A DNA stretch of 64,000 bases, from assembly GCF_013248995.1 (NCBI RefSeq), contig NZ_JABRPK010000002.1, forward strand, positions 558,001 through 622,000. The letters are read 5' to 3'. The stretch comes from Frigoribacterium sp. VKM Ac-2836 (GTDB taxonomy: Bacteria > Actinomycetota > Actinomycetes > Actinomycetales > Microbacteriaceae). Shown here one piece after another: positions 17,440 through 26,395 of this stretch (position 1 is its first letter; every line of letters begins with the position of its first letter). The notes under the pieces were generated by a model. It ran no database searches and was not told the origin of the DNA. It saw only the letters and a program-made list of their open reading frames with translations. Both the position numbers and the translations under genes were made by a program.

Positions 17440-18291
17440 GTGACCCGGACCGAGCAGCGCCCCGCCCTCCTCGGCGTCGACGGCGAGCCGCTGCCGGCGA
17501 CCATGTGGCACGTCGCCCGACGTCCCCGGTGGATCGCCCTCCTCGGCCTCGCCCTCGTGGTGGCAGGCATCTTCGCCTGGCTCGGGCACTGGCAGATCGA
17601 GCGCAGCGTCGAGAGCGTGCAGGTCGTCAACCCCGAGACCGAGACCACCAAGGTGCTCTCAGCGGTCGCCACCCCGCAGGCCCCGTTCGCCGACTCGCTC
17701 GGTGCCCAGCGGGTGTCGGTCACGGGTGAGTTCGACCCCGACGACTTCGCCGTGGTCGGCGACCGGGTCAATGGCAGCGAGACCGGTTACTGGCTGATCG
17801 GTCGCTTCGTCGACGACGCCAACGGCGCCTCGCTGCCCGTGGGGCTCGGCTGGTCCGCGACCCGCGGGGGTGCCGAGGCCGCAGAGCCCTCGGTGGCCGC
17901 GACCTCCACCGTCACGGTCGAGGGGCGGTACTTCCCGTCCGAGTCACCGACCGAGAGCGACTTCGAGAGCGGTGCGCAGACCGTCGTCTCGGTGGCCGCA
18001 CTCATCAACGAGTGGCCCGGCTTCGACGGCCAGGTCTACGGCGGCTACGTCGTCTCCGACGTCGCGCCCGCCGCGCTGAGCGAGATCGACTCGGCCCCGC
18101 CGGCTTCCGACGTCCAGTTCAACTGGCTCAACGTCTTCTACGCGATCGAGTGGGTCGTCTTCGCCGGCTTCGCCGTCTTCCTCTGGTTCCGGCTCGTGCG
18201 CGACGCGTTCGAGCGCGAGCACGAAGAAGCCGAGGAGGCGCGGGCCGAGGCGGACGCGCGCGGCGCGACCCAGCCCACCCGCGCCTCCTGA
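17440..18291 (+). CDS. SURF1 family cytochrome c oxidase assembly protein
   Basis: A 283-aa protein with one transmembrane helix near each end (WIALLGLALVVAGIFAWLGHWQIERS and FYAIEWVVFAGFAVFLWFRLVRD) and a large extracytoplasmic domain between. GHWQIERS after helix 1 and NWLNVFYAIEW before helix 2 are SURF1 hallmarks. SURF1 helps insert haem a into cytochrome c oxidase. The C-terminal tail is charged and ends in two GGAGGCGCGG-type decamers (18234 and 18279). GTG 17440 is preferred because the longer frame overlaps the antiporter tail. Confidence 0.9.
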   Translation: MTRTEQRPALLGVDGEPLPATMWHVARRPRWIALLGLALVVAGIFAWLGHWQIERSVESVQVVNPETETTKVLSAVATPQAPFADSLGAQRVSVTGEFDPDDFAVVGDRVNGSETGYWLIGRFVDDANGASLPVGLGWSATRGGAEAAEPSVAATSTVTVEGRYFPSESPTESDFESGAQTVVSVAALINEWPGFDGQVYGGYVVSDVAPAALSEIDSAPPASDVQFNWLNVFYAIEWVVFAGFAVFLWFRLVRDAFEREHEEAEEARAEADARGATQPTRAS

Positions 18292-18377
18292 CCCCTCGCG
18301 TCTCGGCCCCCGCCGGGCGGTGGGTCGGCCTCGTTCGACGTCGACAGGTGCCGTCCTGGCGCGTCGGCGGGCGCGGC

Positions 18378-18383
18378 TAGAAT
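18378..18383 (+). promoter_or_regulatory. -10 box TAGAAT of the DUF3817-guaA operon (leaderless)
   Basis: TAGAAT ends 7 nt before ATG 18391 with no ribosome-binding site; likely drives a leaderless DUF3817-guaA transcript. Confidence 0.65.
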
Positions 18384-18390
18384 CGTGCCC

Positions 18391-18831
18391 ATGCCTTTGA
18401 AGCCCCGGCAACGCGACATCCCGAAGATCCCGGGTGCCGTCAAGTTCTACAAGATCTCGGCGTACGTCACCGGCGTGATGCTGTTGCTGCTCATCTTCGA
18501 GATGGTCTTCAAGTACACGCCGCTGCAGCTCGAGATGCAGCTCGGCGGCCAGGGCGGGTTCCTCGTCCCGGTCGACTCGACCACCGGCTTCAACCTGTCG
18601 ACGGCGATCCTCATCGCGCACGGTTGGTTGTACGTCGTCTACCTCTTCGCCGACTTCCGCCTCTGGAGCCTCATGAGGTGGCCGTTCTCGCGGTTCTTCC
18701 TCATCGCGCTCGGCGGTGTCGTACCGCTGCTCTCGTTCTTCGTCGAGAGCCACATGACCAAGCTCGCGACGCAGCAGTACGACGCGCTGACCGCCGAGAC
18801 CACCCCCACGACCGAGGGAGCCCCCGCGTGA
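18391..18831 (+). CDS. DUF3817 domain membrane protein
   Basis: A 146-aa protein with three hydrophobic helices: [36 protein letters not shown] and [18 protein letters not shown]. The order and the C-terminal FFVES signature fit DUF3817 (also called integral membrane YfcC-like or YdzA-like in some annotations). Function is unknown. Its stop overlaps the guaA GTG, so the two are translationally coupled. An in-frame GTG at 18385 is less likely because it would lie too close to the -10 box. Confidence 0.85.
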   Translation: MPLKPRQRDIPKIPGAVKFYKISAYVTGVMLLLLIFEMVFKYTPLQLEMQLGGQGGFLVPVDSTTGFNLSTAILIAHGWLYVVYLFADFRLWSLMRWPFSRFFLIALGGVVPLLSFFVESHMTKLATQQYDALTAETTPTTEGAPA

Positions 18832-20477
18832 CCGACGCACCCGAGACCGCCGAGGAGTCGGCGACCACCGCCGCCACGGCACCCGCACCGGCCGATCGCG
18901 CCCCCGAGACGGCGCAGAGCCCCGTGCTCGTGGTCGACTTCGGCGCGCAGTACGCGCAGCTGATCGCCCGCCGCGTCCGCGAGGCCAACGTCTACAGCGA
19001 GATCGTGCCCCACACGATCACCGCGGCCGAGATCGCCGAGAAGAACCCCGTGGGCATCGTGCTCAGCGGTGGGCCGTCGAGCGTCTACGAAGAGGGCGCG
19101 CCGAGCATCGACGCGGGCATCTTCGACCTCGACATCCCCGTGCTGGGCATCTGCTACGGCTTCCAGGCGATGGCCAAGGCGCTCGGCGGCGAGGTCTCGC
19201 AGACCGGCCAGCGCGAGTACGGCGCCACCGACGTGACGCTCGCCGAGGGCGACAGCACGTTGTTGTCGGGCCAGCCGACCTCGCAGACGACGTGGATGAG
19301 CCACGGCGACTCGGTGTCGAAGGCGCCCGAGGGCTTCGACGTGTTGGCCTCGAGCGCCTCGACCCCCGTCGCCGCGTTCTCGAGCGACGCGCGCAAGCTC
19401 TACGGCGTGCAGTGGCACCCCGAGGTCAAGCACTCGTCGTACGGCCAGGCGGTGCTCGAGAACTTCCTGCACCGGGCCGCCGGCATCCCCGCCGACTGGA
19501 ACAGCGGCAACGTCATCGCCGAGCAGGTCGCCCGCATCCGCGAGCAGGTCGGTGACGCCCGCGTCATCTGCGGCCTCTCGGGCGGTGTCGACTCCGCAGT
19601 CGCGGCTGCGATCGTGCACGAGGCCGTCGGCGACCAGCTGATCTGCGTCTTCGTCGACCACGGTCTGCTGCGGGCCGACGAGCGTCGTCAGGTCGAAGAG
19701 GACTACGTCGCCTCGACCGGTGTGCGCCTCGTCACGATCGATGCCGAGCAGCAGTTCCTTGACGCCCTCGCCGGGGTCACCGATCCCGAGCAGAAGCGCA
19801 AGATCATCGGCCGCGAGTTCATCCGCAGCTTCGAGGCCGCCGCCGAGGCGCTCGTGCTCGAGGCCGCGGCCGAGGGCGACTCGGCCGTGAAGTTCCTCGT
19901 GCAGGGCACGCTCTACCCCGACGTCGTCGAGAGCGGTGGCGGCACGGGCACGGCCAACATCAAGAGCCACCACAACGTGGGCGGGCTGCCCGAAGACCTG
20001 CAGTTCGAGCTCGTCGAGCCGCTGCGCACGTTGTTCAAGGACGAGGTGCGAGCCATCGGTCGCGAGCTCGGTCTGCCCGAGGTCATCGTGGGCCGCCAGC
20101 CGTTCCCCGGCCCGGGGCTCGGCATCCGCATCGTGGGCGAGGTCACGCACGAGCGTCTCGAGTTGCTGCGCGCGGCCGACGCCATCGCGCGGGCCGAGCT
20201 GACCGCCGCCGGTCTGGACGACGAGATCTGGCAGTGCCCCGTGGTGCTGCTGGCCGACGTCCGTTCGGTGGGCGTCCAGGGCGACGGTCGCACTTACGGT
20301 CACCCGATCGTGCTGCGTCCGGTGTCCTCCGAAGACGCCATGACCGCCGACTGGACGCGTCTTCCCTACGACGTGCTGGCCCGCATCTCGAACCGCATCA
20401 CGAACGAGGTGGACGGCGTCAACCGCGTCCTGCTCGACGTCACCTCGAAGCCCCCGGGCACCATCGAATGGGAATGA
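18828..20477 (+). CDS. guaA: GMP synthase (glutamine-hydrolysing)
   Basis: A 549-aa enzyme that aminates XMP to GMP using glutamine and ATP. The glutamine amidotransferase domain has [16 protein letters not shown], the nucleophile loop [10 protein letters not shown] and the His/Glu pair in [11 protein letters not shown]. The ATP-pyrophosphatase domain has the P-loop [13 protein letters not shown], and the dimerisation domain ends [19 protein letters not shown] 25-residue Ala/Thr/Glu-rich N-terminal extension precedes the usual start. GTG overlaps the DUF3817 stop. Confidence 0.97.
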   Translation: MTDAPETAEESATTAATAPAPADRAPETAQSPVLVVDFGAQYAQLIARRVREANVYSEIVPHTITAAEIAEKNPVGIVLSGGPSSVYEEGAPSIDAGIFDLDIPVLGICYGFQAMAKALGGEVSQTGQREYGATDVTLAEGDSTLLSGQPTSQTTWMSHGDSVSKAPEGFDVLASSASTPVAAFSSDARKLYGVQWHPEVKHSSYGQAVLENFLHRAAGIPADWNSGNVIAEQVARIREQVGDARVICGLSGGVDSAVAAAIVHEAVGDQLICVFVDHGLLRADERRQVEEDYVASTGVRLVTIDAEQQFLDALAGVTDPEQKRKIIGREFIRSFEAAAEALVLEAAAEGDSAVKFLVQGTLYPDVVESGGGTGTANIKSHHNVGGLPEDLQFELVEPLRTLFKDEVRAIGRELGLPEVIVGRQPFPGPGLGIRIVGEVTHERLELLRAADAIARAELTAAGLDDEIWQCPVVLLADVRSVGVQGDGRTYGHPIVLRPVSSEDAMTADWTRLPYDVLARISNRITNEVDGVNRVLLDVTSKPPGTIEWE

Positions 20478-20519
20478 TCAGGCCGTTTTCGGCGCGGAGC
20501 GCCGAGGCCTGATCATTCC
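20471..20519 (+). terminator. Hairpin spanning the guaA stop codon
   Basis: GGAATGATCAGGCC (20471-20484) pairs perfectly with GGCCTGATCATTCC (20506-20519), and TCGGCGC/GCGCCGA forms a nested 7-bp stem with a GGA loop. The left arm contains the guaA TGA (20475-20477), so translating ribosomes would melt the structure until release. Confidence 0.75.
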
Positions 20520-20598
20520 GGGGGAGCCTGCGACCCCGGTGCCCACCAGTAGCCGCGAACGTGGAGTGAGGGAGACCTCCCGCGAAGCGCAGTGACGC

Positions 20599-20632
20599 GA
20601 AACCCCCTCTGGCATGTGCCCGAGGGGGTTTC
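20599..20632 (+). terminator. Second terminator downstream of guaA
   Basis: GAAACCCCCTC and GAGGGGGTTTC form a perfect 11-bp stem with a 12-nt loop, ending in TTTC; the classical intrinsic-terminator shape for the guaA transcript. Confidence 0.8.
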
Positions 20633-20670
20633 GTCAATCCTGGATCTCTCCGTGGGTGGGGGCAAGGACC

Positions 20671-20734
20671 CGGTCGAGTGGGCAGAACGTGCTGCTCAGC
20701 CGAGCACGAACAGCACCTTCTGCCCACTCGACCG
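20671..20734. repeat. 64-bp intergenic palindrome (type A hairpin)
   Basis: Arms CGGTCGAGTGGGCAGAA (20671-20687) and its exact complement (20718-20734) give a 17-bp stem; CGTGCT (20688-20693) and AGCACG (20703-20708) form an inner stem. Same outer-arm core as 60-115. It lies between convergent guaA and the BI-1 family gene. Confidence 0.85.
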
Positions 20735-20753
20735 TCGGCCCGCACACATAGAA

Positions 20754-20785
20754 GCGGGGCCCGCCCCTCTCGGAACGAGCCCCGC
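20754..20785 (-). terminator. Terminator of the BI-1 family gene
   Basis: GCGGGGC (20754-20760) and GCCCCGC (20779-20785) form a 7-bp stem around an imperfectly paired G/C-rich loop, 31 nt beyond the stop of the leftward gene. Confidence 0.6.
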
Positions 20786-20815
20786 CTCGGGGTGGTGCTG
20801 GTGGTACCGTGGTGA

Positions 20816-21652
20816 CTAGTCGCTGCCTCGCAGGATCGCGAGCATGCGCAGGATCTCGACATAGAGCCAGATGACCGTCATGACGATGCTGAAGGCGGCC
20901 GACCAGGCGTAGATGCGGGGGGCGCCGCGCTCGACGCCGGTCTTGACCTGGTCGAAGTCGAGGACCAGCGAGTACGCGGCCATCAGGACGACGAGGATGC
21001 CCAGGAAGAAGCCGAGCGGGATGCCGAAGATCTCGACAGAACCGCGCAGGCCCCACGGGTTGCTGTTGGCACCGAAGGCCATGAGGCCGAGGTTGAGCAG
21101 CGAGAAGACGGCGTAGCCGACCATGCCGATCAGGAAGATCTTGGTGGCCTTGGCCGAGGCGCGTACCTTGCCGCTCTTGAAGAGCAGCAGGGTCACGACG
21201 AAGACCGCCGCGGTGCCGAGCAACGCCTGGGTGACGATGCCGTCGAACTGAGCCTCGAAGATCGAGGAGATGCCACCGACGAAGAGGCCCTGTGCTGCCG
21301 AGTAGGCGAGCACCAGCCCGGGGGAGGGCTTCTTCTTGAAGATGTTGACGAGCGCCAGCACGAAGCCCGCGATGGCGCCGACGAACGCGAGGGCCGGGAC
21401 GAACCAGCCCACGGCGGCGAAGACGAGAACGACGCCGAAGGCGAGCAACGTCTTCGAGATCGTGTCTTCGTACGTCATGCGGTCGGTCTGCGTGGGGCCG
21501 GCGGCGGGCTGCGAGTAGAGCTGCTGCAGCTGCTCGGCGGTCATGCCGTTGTACTCGACCGGCTGGGCGGCGCCCTGCTGCTGACGGATGACGGGCCCGC
21601 CGTTCTTCGAGAAGGCCGGCGACTGACTGAAGCCGGGATTCGAGAATGCCAA
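20816..21652 (-). CDS. Bax inhibitor-1/YccA family membrane protein
   Basis: A 278-aa protein whose first about 65 residues are a hydrophilic, Gln/Pro-rich N-terminus (TAEQLQQLYSQPA). Seven hydrophobic helices follow, including FGVVLVFAAVGWFVPALAFVGAIAG and YAWSAAFSIVMTVIWLYVEILRMLAIL. This order and the final helix fit the actinobacterial YccA/BI-1 (UPF0005) group; the role is unclear, with pH-sensitive ion leak known for a bacterial relative. TTG at 21652 is proposed as start because AGAGGAA precedes it; no ATG is near and the open frame continues much further without signals. Confidence 0.85.
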   Translation of the reverse strand: MAFSNPGFSQSPAFSKNGGPVIRQQQGAAQPVEYNGMTAEQLQQLYSQPAAGPTQTDRMTYEDTISKTLLAFGVVLVFAAVGWFVPALAFVGAIAGFVLALVNIFKKKPSPGLVLAYSAAQGLFVGGISSIFEAQFDGIVTQALLGTAAVFVVTLLLFKSGKVRASAKATKIFLIGMVGYAVFSLLNLGLMAFGANSNPWGLRGSVEIFGIPLGFFLGILVVLMAAYSLVLDFDQVKTGVERGAPRIYAWSAAFSIVMTVIWLYVEILRMLAILRGSD

Positions 21653-21913
21653 GGGGTTCCTCTTCTGATCGCTAGGGATGTGTGGACCGCCCGCGCAGGT
21701 GCACGAGAGCGGTTCCGTACACATGAGGCTAACCGTGCCGTGCAACGAATGGCTGAAGATCTGCCTGATGAGAGCCGCATTCTCGCAGGGCGAACGTGCA
21801 TGGCGTGCAGTCTTTTGCGTCTGCGGTGGGTGGGACGCCTCGTCCCCAAGGCCCGCGCCTCCTCGGTGGCCCACAGCCCACGAGCGGCTCGGGCCGTGCA
21901 CGGGCACGCCCGT

Positions 21914-21919
21914 TAGCGT
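21914..21919 (+). promoter_or_regulatory. -10 box TAGCGT of the glycerophosphodiesterase gene (leaderless)
   Basis: TAGCGT ends 6 nt before GTG 21926, with no Shine-Dalgarno sequence in between. Confidence 0.55.
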
Positions 21920-21925
21920 GGCCGG

Positions 21926-22918
21926 GTGTCCACCTCGCCTCTCGTCATCGCCCACCGCGGCGCCAGCGGCCACCGACCCGAGCACGGCGAGGACGCCTAC
22001 CGCCTCGCGATCGAGCTCGGGGCCGACGCCATCGAGCCCGACCTGGTCGCGTCGAGCGACGGCGTGCTCGTCCTGCGGCACGAGAACGAGATCTCGGGCA
22101 CGACCGACGTCGCCGACCACGACGAGTTCCGACACCGGCGCACCACCAAGACCATCGACGGCACCACGGTCACGGGCTGGTTCACCGAAGACTTCACCTG
22201 GGACGAGCTCAGCACGCTGCGCATCCGCGAGCGACTGCCCGAACTGCGACCCGAGAGCGCCGCGCACGACGGCGAGGGGCGCATCCAGCGGCTGGGCGAC
22301 CTGCTCGACCTGCTGGACGCCGCCGATCGCCCGGTCGGACTCGTGGCCGAGGTGAAGCACGCCACGTACTTCGACTCCATCGGCCTGCCGCTCGGCGAGC
22401 TGCTCGCCGACGAGTTGCGGCAGCGGCGCTGGGTCGACGACCCGCGGTTGACGATCGAGTCGTTCGAGCAGACCGTGCTCGGCCGGCTGGCCGACCAGCG
22501 ACTCGGGGCCCGGCTCGTCTATCTGCTCGAGAAGGCCGGTACGGCGGCCGACCTCGTGGCCGCGGGGCGCGCCTCCGTGGGGTATCGCGACCAGCTGCAC
22601 GCCGAGTCGCTCGAGTCGTTCGTCGACGCGGGGCTGTACGGCGTCAGCCTCGACAAGCGCACGCTCCTCGACGCCAAGGGGGCGACCGACGGTCGGGTCG
22701 TCGATCGGGCGCACGCGGCCGGTCTCGACGTCTTCACCTGGACGCTGCGGGCCGAGAACGCGTTCCTGGCCAAGGCCAATCGCGGGCCCGGCGGCAAGGC
22801 CGCCTTCGGCGACTGGCGGGCCGAGTTCACCTCGCTCATGGCGCTCGGCGTCGACGGAGTCTTCGCCGACCAGCCCGAGCTCGCCGAGGAGGCGCGGGTC
22901 GCCTTCGCGTCCCGCTGA
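21926..22918 (+). CDS. Glycerophosphodiester phosphodiesterase
   Basis: A 330-aa GDPD TIM-barrel enzyme that hydrolyses glycerophosphodiesters to glycerol-3-phosphate and an alcohol. Catalytic motifs are VIAHRGASGHRPEHGEDAY (His and Arg), IEPDLVASSDGVLVLRHENE (Glu, Asp and second His), and the Glu in LVAEVKHATY. There is no signal peptide, so it acts in the cytoplasm. Its product could feed GlpD encoded 8 kb away. A GGAGGCGCGGGTCG copy (22888) lies in its last codons. Confidence 0.93.
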   Translation: MSTSPLVIAHRGASGHRPEHGEDAYRLAIELGADAIEPDLVASSDGVLVLRHENEISGTTDVADHDEFRHRRTTKTIDGTTVTGWFTEDFTWDELSTLRIRERLPELRPESAAHDGEGRIQRLGDLLDLLDAADRPVGLVAEVKHATYFDSIGLPLGELLADELRQRRWVDDPRLTIESFEQTVLGRLADQRLGARLVYLLEKAGTAADLVAAGRASVGYRDQLHAESLESFVDAGLYGVSLDKRTLLDAKGATDGRVVDRAHAAGLDVFTWTLRAENAFLAKANRGPGGKAAFGDWRAEFTSLMALGVDGVFADQPELAEEARVAFASR

Positions 22919-22983
22919 CCCCGCCCGACGCCTCCCGTGACCGTGGTCGACCTGCACCCCCTCACGATGTCGGCGGTCGCGCT

Positions 22984-22989
22984 TAGACT
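22984..22989 (+). promoter_or_regulatory. -10 box TAGACT of pcrA (leaderless)
   Basis: TAGACT ends 9 nt before the pcrA ATG; no ribosome-binding site is visible. Confidence 0.5.
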
Positions 22990-22998
22990 CGACGGGCC

Positions 22999-25419
22999 AT
23001 GACGATCGTGCTCGAGCCCTCTGACGCTGCCGGCGGTTCCGGCGACCCCCTGACCGCCGGTCTCAACCCCCAGCAGAAAGAGGCGGTCGAGTACCGCGGG
23101 CAGTCGCTGCTGATCGTGGCCGGTGCCGGCTCGGGCAAGACCAGCGTGCTCACCCGTCGCATCGCCGGGCTGCTGGCGACGCGCGAGGCGTGGCCCAGCC
23201 AGATCCTCGCCATCACCTTCACCAACAAAGCCGCGGCCGAGATGCGCGAGCGCGTGGCGCACCTCGTCGGTCAGGCCGGCGAGGGCATGTGGATCAGCAC
23301 GTTCCACTCGGCGTGCGTGCGCATCCTGCGACGTGAGGCCGAACAGTTCGGCTTCACCAAGAGCTTCACGATCTACGACTCCGCCGACTCGCGGGCGCTG
23401 CTCAAGCGCATCCTGAAAGAGCTCGACGCCGACCAGCTCGGGCTCACCGTCAGCATGGCGTCGGGCAAGATCTCCAAGCTCAAGAACGAGCTCAGCGACG
23501 TCGAGTCGTACTCGCGCCAGATCAACATGAACGACCCGCAAGAGGTCATGTTCCTCGAGATCTTCCGGCAGTACACCCGCGAGCTGCAGCGGGCCAACGC
23601 CTTCGACTTCGACGACCTCATCGCGCAGACCGTCTACCTGTTCCGGGCCTTCCCGCATGTGGCCGCTCAGTACCAACGCCGGTTCCGGCACATCCTGGTC
23701 GACGAGTACCAAGACACCAACCACGCGCAGTACTCGCTCATCCGCGAGCTGACCCGACCCGTCCAGGCCGACCTCGTCGACGAACTCGAACGCGGCGGCC
23801 AGTTCGTCCAATCGATGCGCGACGGCAGCGGTGGCATCCCCGGGGCGTCGCTCACCGTGGTCGGCGACTCCGACCAGTCGATCTATGCGTTCCGTGGTGC
23901 CGACATCCGCAACATCGTCGAGTTCGAACGCGACTTCCCCAACTCGAAGGTCATCTTGCTCGAGCAGAACTACCGCTCGACGCAGAACATCCTCGACGCG
24001 GCCAACGCGGTCATCTCGAACAACTTCGACCGTCAGGCCAAGAACCTCTTCACCACGGTCGGTGCCGGCAGCAAGATCGTCGGGTTCACCGGCTACACCG
24101 GGCACGACGAGGCCCAGTTCGTCGCGGACGAGATCGCGGCTCTGCACGAGTCCGGCACCGACTACAAAGACATGGCCGTCTTCTATCGCACCAACTCGCA
24201 GACGCGTGCTCTCGAAGAGATCTTCATCCGCTCGGCCATCCCGTACCGCGTGCTCGGCGGCACCAAGTTCTACGAGCGTGCCGAGATCAAGGACGCCATG
24301 GCGTACCTGATCACCGTCGCCAACCCGGCCGACCCGCTCGCGCTGCGGCGCATCATGAACGTGCCCAAGCGCGGCATCGGTCCGGCGACCGAGACCGCGA
24401 TGCAGCGCTGGGCCGACACGAACGAGGCGCCGCTGCGTGACGCGATGCGCAACGCCGGCCAGCTCGGTCTCGGGCCGAAGGTGACCGGTGCGATCACGGG
24501 TCTGGCGAAGCTGCTCGACGACGTGCAGGCCACGGCGGCGACCGCGCCCGTGCACGAGATCCTGTCAGCGCTGATCGCGGGCAGTGGCCTGGTCGAGGTG
24601 CTGCGCGCGTCGCGTGACCCGCAGGACGAGGCCCGTGCCGAGAACATCGACGAGCTCGTCGCGGTCACGAAAGAGTTCCAGAAGAACAACCCCGACGGCA
24701 CGCTGCTCGACTTCCTCACCGAGGTCACGCTGGTGGCGGCGGCCGACGACCTCGACGACACGAGCGGCACGGTGTCGCTGATGACGCTGCACACCGCCAA
24801 GGGGCTCGAGTACGAGGCGGTGTTCCTCACCGGTGTCGAAGAAGACCTGTTGCCGCACCGTATGTCGGCCAGCGAGCCCGGTGGCCCGTCCGAAGAGCGG
24901 CGGCTGTTCTACGTGGGCATCACCCGCGCCCGCCAGCGGCTGTTCTTGTCGCTCGCGATGACGCGGGCGCAGTTCGGCGAGGTCAACGTGGCGATGCCGT
25001 CGCGGTACCTGCAAGAGATCCCCGTCGAGCTGATCGACTGGAAGCAGTCGCCCGGCATGGCGAACAGCCGCGGCGGCACGCAGCCGAGGGCGCTCAACGC
25101 CCGTCGCGAGGGTGGCGACGGCAACCGGGGTGCGACGCCGCGGGCGTCGGGCGGCTACGGTTCGGGCAGCTACGACCGGGCCACGGCGGCGGCGAAGACC
25201 AAGCCGAAGACCGAGTGGGCCAACCGGGTCACGGGCACCGTCCGCGACAACGGCGACATGGAGCTCGAGGCCGGCGACCGCATCTCGCACGTCGACTTCG
25301 GCGAGGGCCGCGTCATGGCCGTCACCGGCATCGGCGCCCGCCGCATCGCCGAGGTCCTCTTCGACGGCGCCGGCCGCAAGAAGTTGCTGATCAAGGTCGC
25401 GCCGATTGAAAAAATTTAG
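22999..25419 (+). CDS. pcrA: ATP-dependent DNA helicase PcrA/UvrD
   Basis: An 806-aa superfamily 1A 3'-5' helicase for nucleotide excision repair, plasmid replication and RecA removal. Motifs in order: LNPQQKEAVEY (Q), AGAGSGKTSVLTRRIA (I), AITFTNKAAAEMRERV (Ia), VDEYQDTNHAQY (II), VVGDSDQSIYAFRGAD (III), ILLEQNYRSTQNIL (IV), MTLHTAKGLEYEAVFLTG (V) and VGITRARQRL (VI). The C-terminal Tudor-like module (GDRISHVDFGEGRVMAVTG to KKLLIKVAPIEKI), which binds RNA polymerase in characterised PcrA, is intact. The last codons are abruptly A-rich: the gene's end coincides with the left edge of the accessory island, so its final two or three codons may be supplied by the insertion. Confidence 0.97.
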   Translation: MTIVLEPSDAAGGSGDPLTAGLNPQQKEAVEYRGQSLLIVAGAGSGKTSVLTRRIAGLLATREAWPSQILAITFTNKAAAEMRERVAHLVGQAGEGMWISTFHSACVRILRREAEQFGFTKSFTIYDSADSRALLKRILKELDADQLGLTVSMASGKISKLKNELSDVESYSRQINMNDPQEVMFLEIFRQYTRELQRANAFDFDDLIAQTVYLFRAFPHVAAQYQRRFRHILVDEYQDTNHAQYSLIRELTRPVQADLVDELERGGQFVQSMRDGSGGIPGASLTVVGDSDQSIYAFRGADIRNIVEFERDFPNSKVILLEQNYRSTQNILDAANAVISNNFDRQAKNLFTTVGAGSKIVGFTGYTGHDEAQFVADEIAALHESGTDYKDMAVFYRTNSQTRALEEIFIRSAIPYRVLGGTKFYERAEIKDAMAYLITVANPADPLALRRIMNVPKRGIGPATETAMQRWADTNEAPLRDAMRNAGQLGLGPKVTGAITGLAKLLDDVQATAATAPVHEILSALIAGSGLVEVLRASRDPQDEARAENIDELVAVTKEFQKNNPDGTLLDFLTEVTLVAAADDLDDTSGTVSLMTLHTAKGLEYEAVFLTGVEEDLLPHRMSASEPGGPSEERRLFYVGITRARQRLFLSLAMTRAQFGEVNVAMPSRYLQEIPVELIDWKQSPGMANSRGGTQPRALNARREGGDGNRGATPRASGGYGSGSYDRATAAAKTKPKTEWANRVTGTVRDNGDMELEAGDRISHVDFGEGRVMAVTGIGARRIAEVLFDGAGRKKLLIKVAPIEKI
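25401..25412 (+). repeat. Left 12-bp direct repeat (candidate attL) inside the pcrA end
   Basis: GCCGATTGAAAA, coding for the P-I-E-K of the pcrA terminus. An exact copy in the same orientation lies at 28236-28247. Composition shifts from strongly G+C-rich to much more A+T-rich exactly here. Confidence 0.65.
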
Positions 25420-25703
25420 GCCCAAAGGGCTCGGTCAAGTTCGAGTCACTCGATTCACAACCTCTGGGGTCGAATTGAGTTTGGTTGACGATGAATATGA
25501 GGACTTTCTTGCCGGTCTAGAGCCGTTTCACGCTTCGGGGCTGCCCGAAGTTCCTAGGCAATAGAAGCCATCAGTAAGGCCGCATTTTATTTTATTTCCG
25601 AGCTCGAACGGCGCGTTCTGCTTTGACTGCGAGCCCACTGACTCCCTAACGTGCTGACGCGGAGTGGTGCGTTGTCGATAGCGGCTACAAGTTGCGCGCG
25701 GAG
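25420..25703. other. A+T-rich intergenic stretch, no gene recognised
   Basis: Between the pcrA stop and the end of the DUF4145 gene. A 29-codon frame beginning TTG at 25475 exists but has no ribosome-binding site or recognisable product. No tRNA, terminator stem or inverted terminal repeat was found; a TTCGAGTC resembling a tRNA T-arm has no cloverleaf around it. Confidence 0.6.
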
Positions 25704-26333
25704 TTAGCGAGATTCGCGCTTAGCTCGAATACGTTCTAAGCGAGCGGGGTCTTGAAACACCTCGGTTAAGACCGACGCCATAAGAGCGAGAATCTCTTCG
25801 GAGTCGATCGCATCTGGAACTACGTCGATGTCACCATGAGCCATATCGTTCCCGGCGTAGCGGACTTCGTGCGCTTGATCAGCGACCGCTCGCCTGATAA
25901 GTTGATTATCCTTCATTGTATTGATTTTCTTGGACAGGTCGCCGTTCGAAATGCCTTGCGCCTTGGCTGTCGCCTCGATAACTGTTCTAGCCATCAGAAT
26001 CGAGGCCATGTGGTTCCCGACGGAGGCACTCGAGTAAGCCTCCCGTGCCGCCCTACCTATTGCCTCAGGGACGTCCACCACTTCGGGCGCATCGGCGGCT
26101 GTGGGGAGCCATTGAATATGAGTCGCTTTCTCAATTTGACGACTCGATGCGTGGAGTTCAATCTCGTCGCCGCGCGGGCTGGGATTGCCGCCCGAACCCT
26201 CACCGATTGACAGTCGCGAGCAGAAGTCGCAACTTACAGCGACACGGGTACGTTCGCCATTCGAATGGACTTCCCCCCAACGCACTGTGACGTGGCTGTG
26301 CTTGTGGCAATAAGGGCAAAGGATGGCAACCAT
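25704..26333 (-). CDS. Zinc-ribbon DUF4145 (HEPN-like) protein
   Basis: A 209-aa protein, second gene of the island operon. The N-terminus carries a treble-clef or ribbon-type metal site, CPYC near residue 6 and CDFC near residue 35. A linker of about 50 residues follows. Residues about 90-190 fit DUF4145: EAYSSASVGNHMASILMART is the first helix pair with the conserved IEATAKAQGI, then LSKKINTMKDNQLI, and the family signature RYAGNDMAHGD. DUF4145 is generally regarded as HEPN-related, and the Arg...His pair could be an RNase-type site, but this is inference. The gene starts 62 nt after the 528-aa gene stops. Composition is foreign to the genome. Confidence 0.75.
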   Translation of the reverse strand: MVAILCPYCHKHSHVTVRWGEVHSNGERTRVAVSCDFCSRLSIGEGSGGNPSPRGDEIELHASSRQIEKATHIQWLPTAADAPEVVDVPEAIGRAAREAYSSASVGNHMASILMARTVIEATAKAQGISNGDLSKKINTMKDNQLIRRAVADQAHEVRYAGNDMAHGDIDVVPDAIDSEEILALMASVLTEVFQDPARLERIRAKRESR

Positions 26334-26395
26334 GATGTCATTGTGCCTGAAGCGGAATGAAATCGGTCGATGCCCAACTACAGCTCTTTCTGCCG

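Noticed and set aside
20440-20862. 140-aa leftward frame between guaA and the BI-1 family gene
   Set aside because: It runs through three hairpins and has no start signal; a G+C-driven shadow.
25433-25452. TTCGAGTC near the pcrA stop, resembling a tRNA T-arm
   Set aside because: No acceptor stem, anticodon arm or CCA context could be built around it on either strand; it is not a tRNA or a tRNA fragment I can support.
25475-25564. 29-codon frame starting TTG (LSLVDDEYEDFLAGLEPF)
   Set aside because: No ribosome-binding site, no recognisable product, and it lies in non-coding-looking A+T-rich sequence; kept only as a remark.
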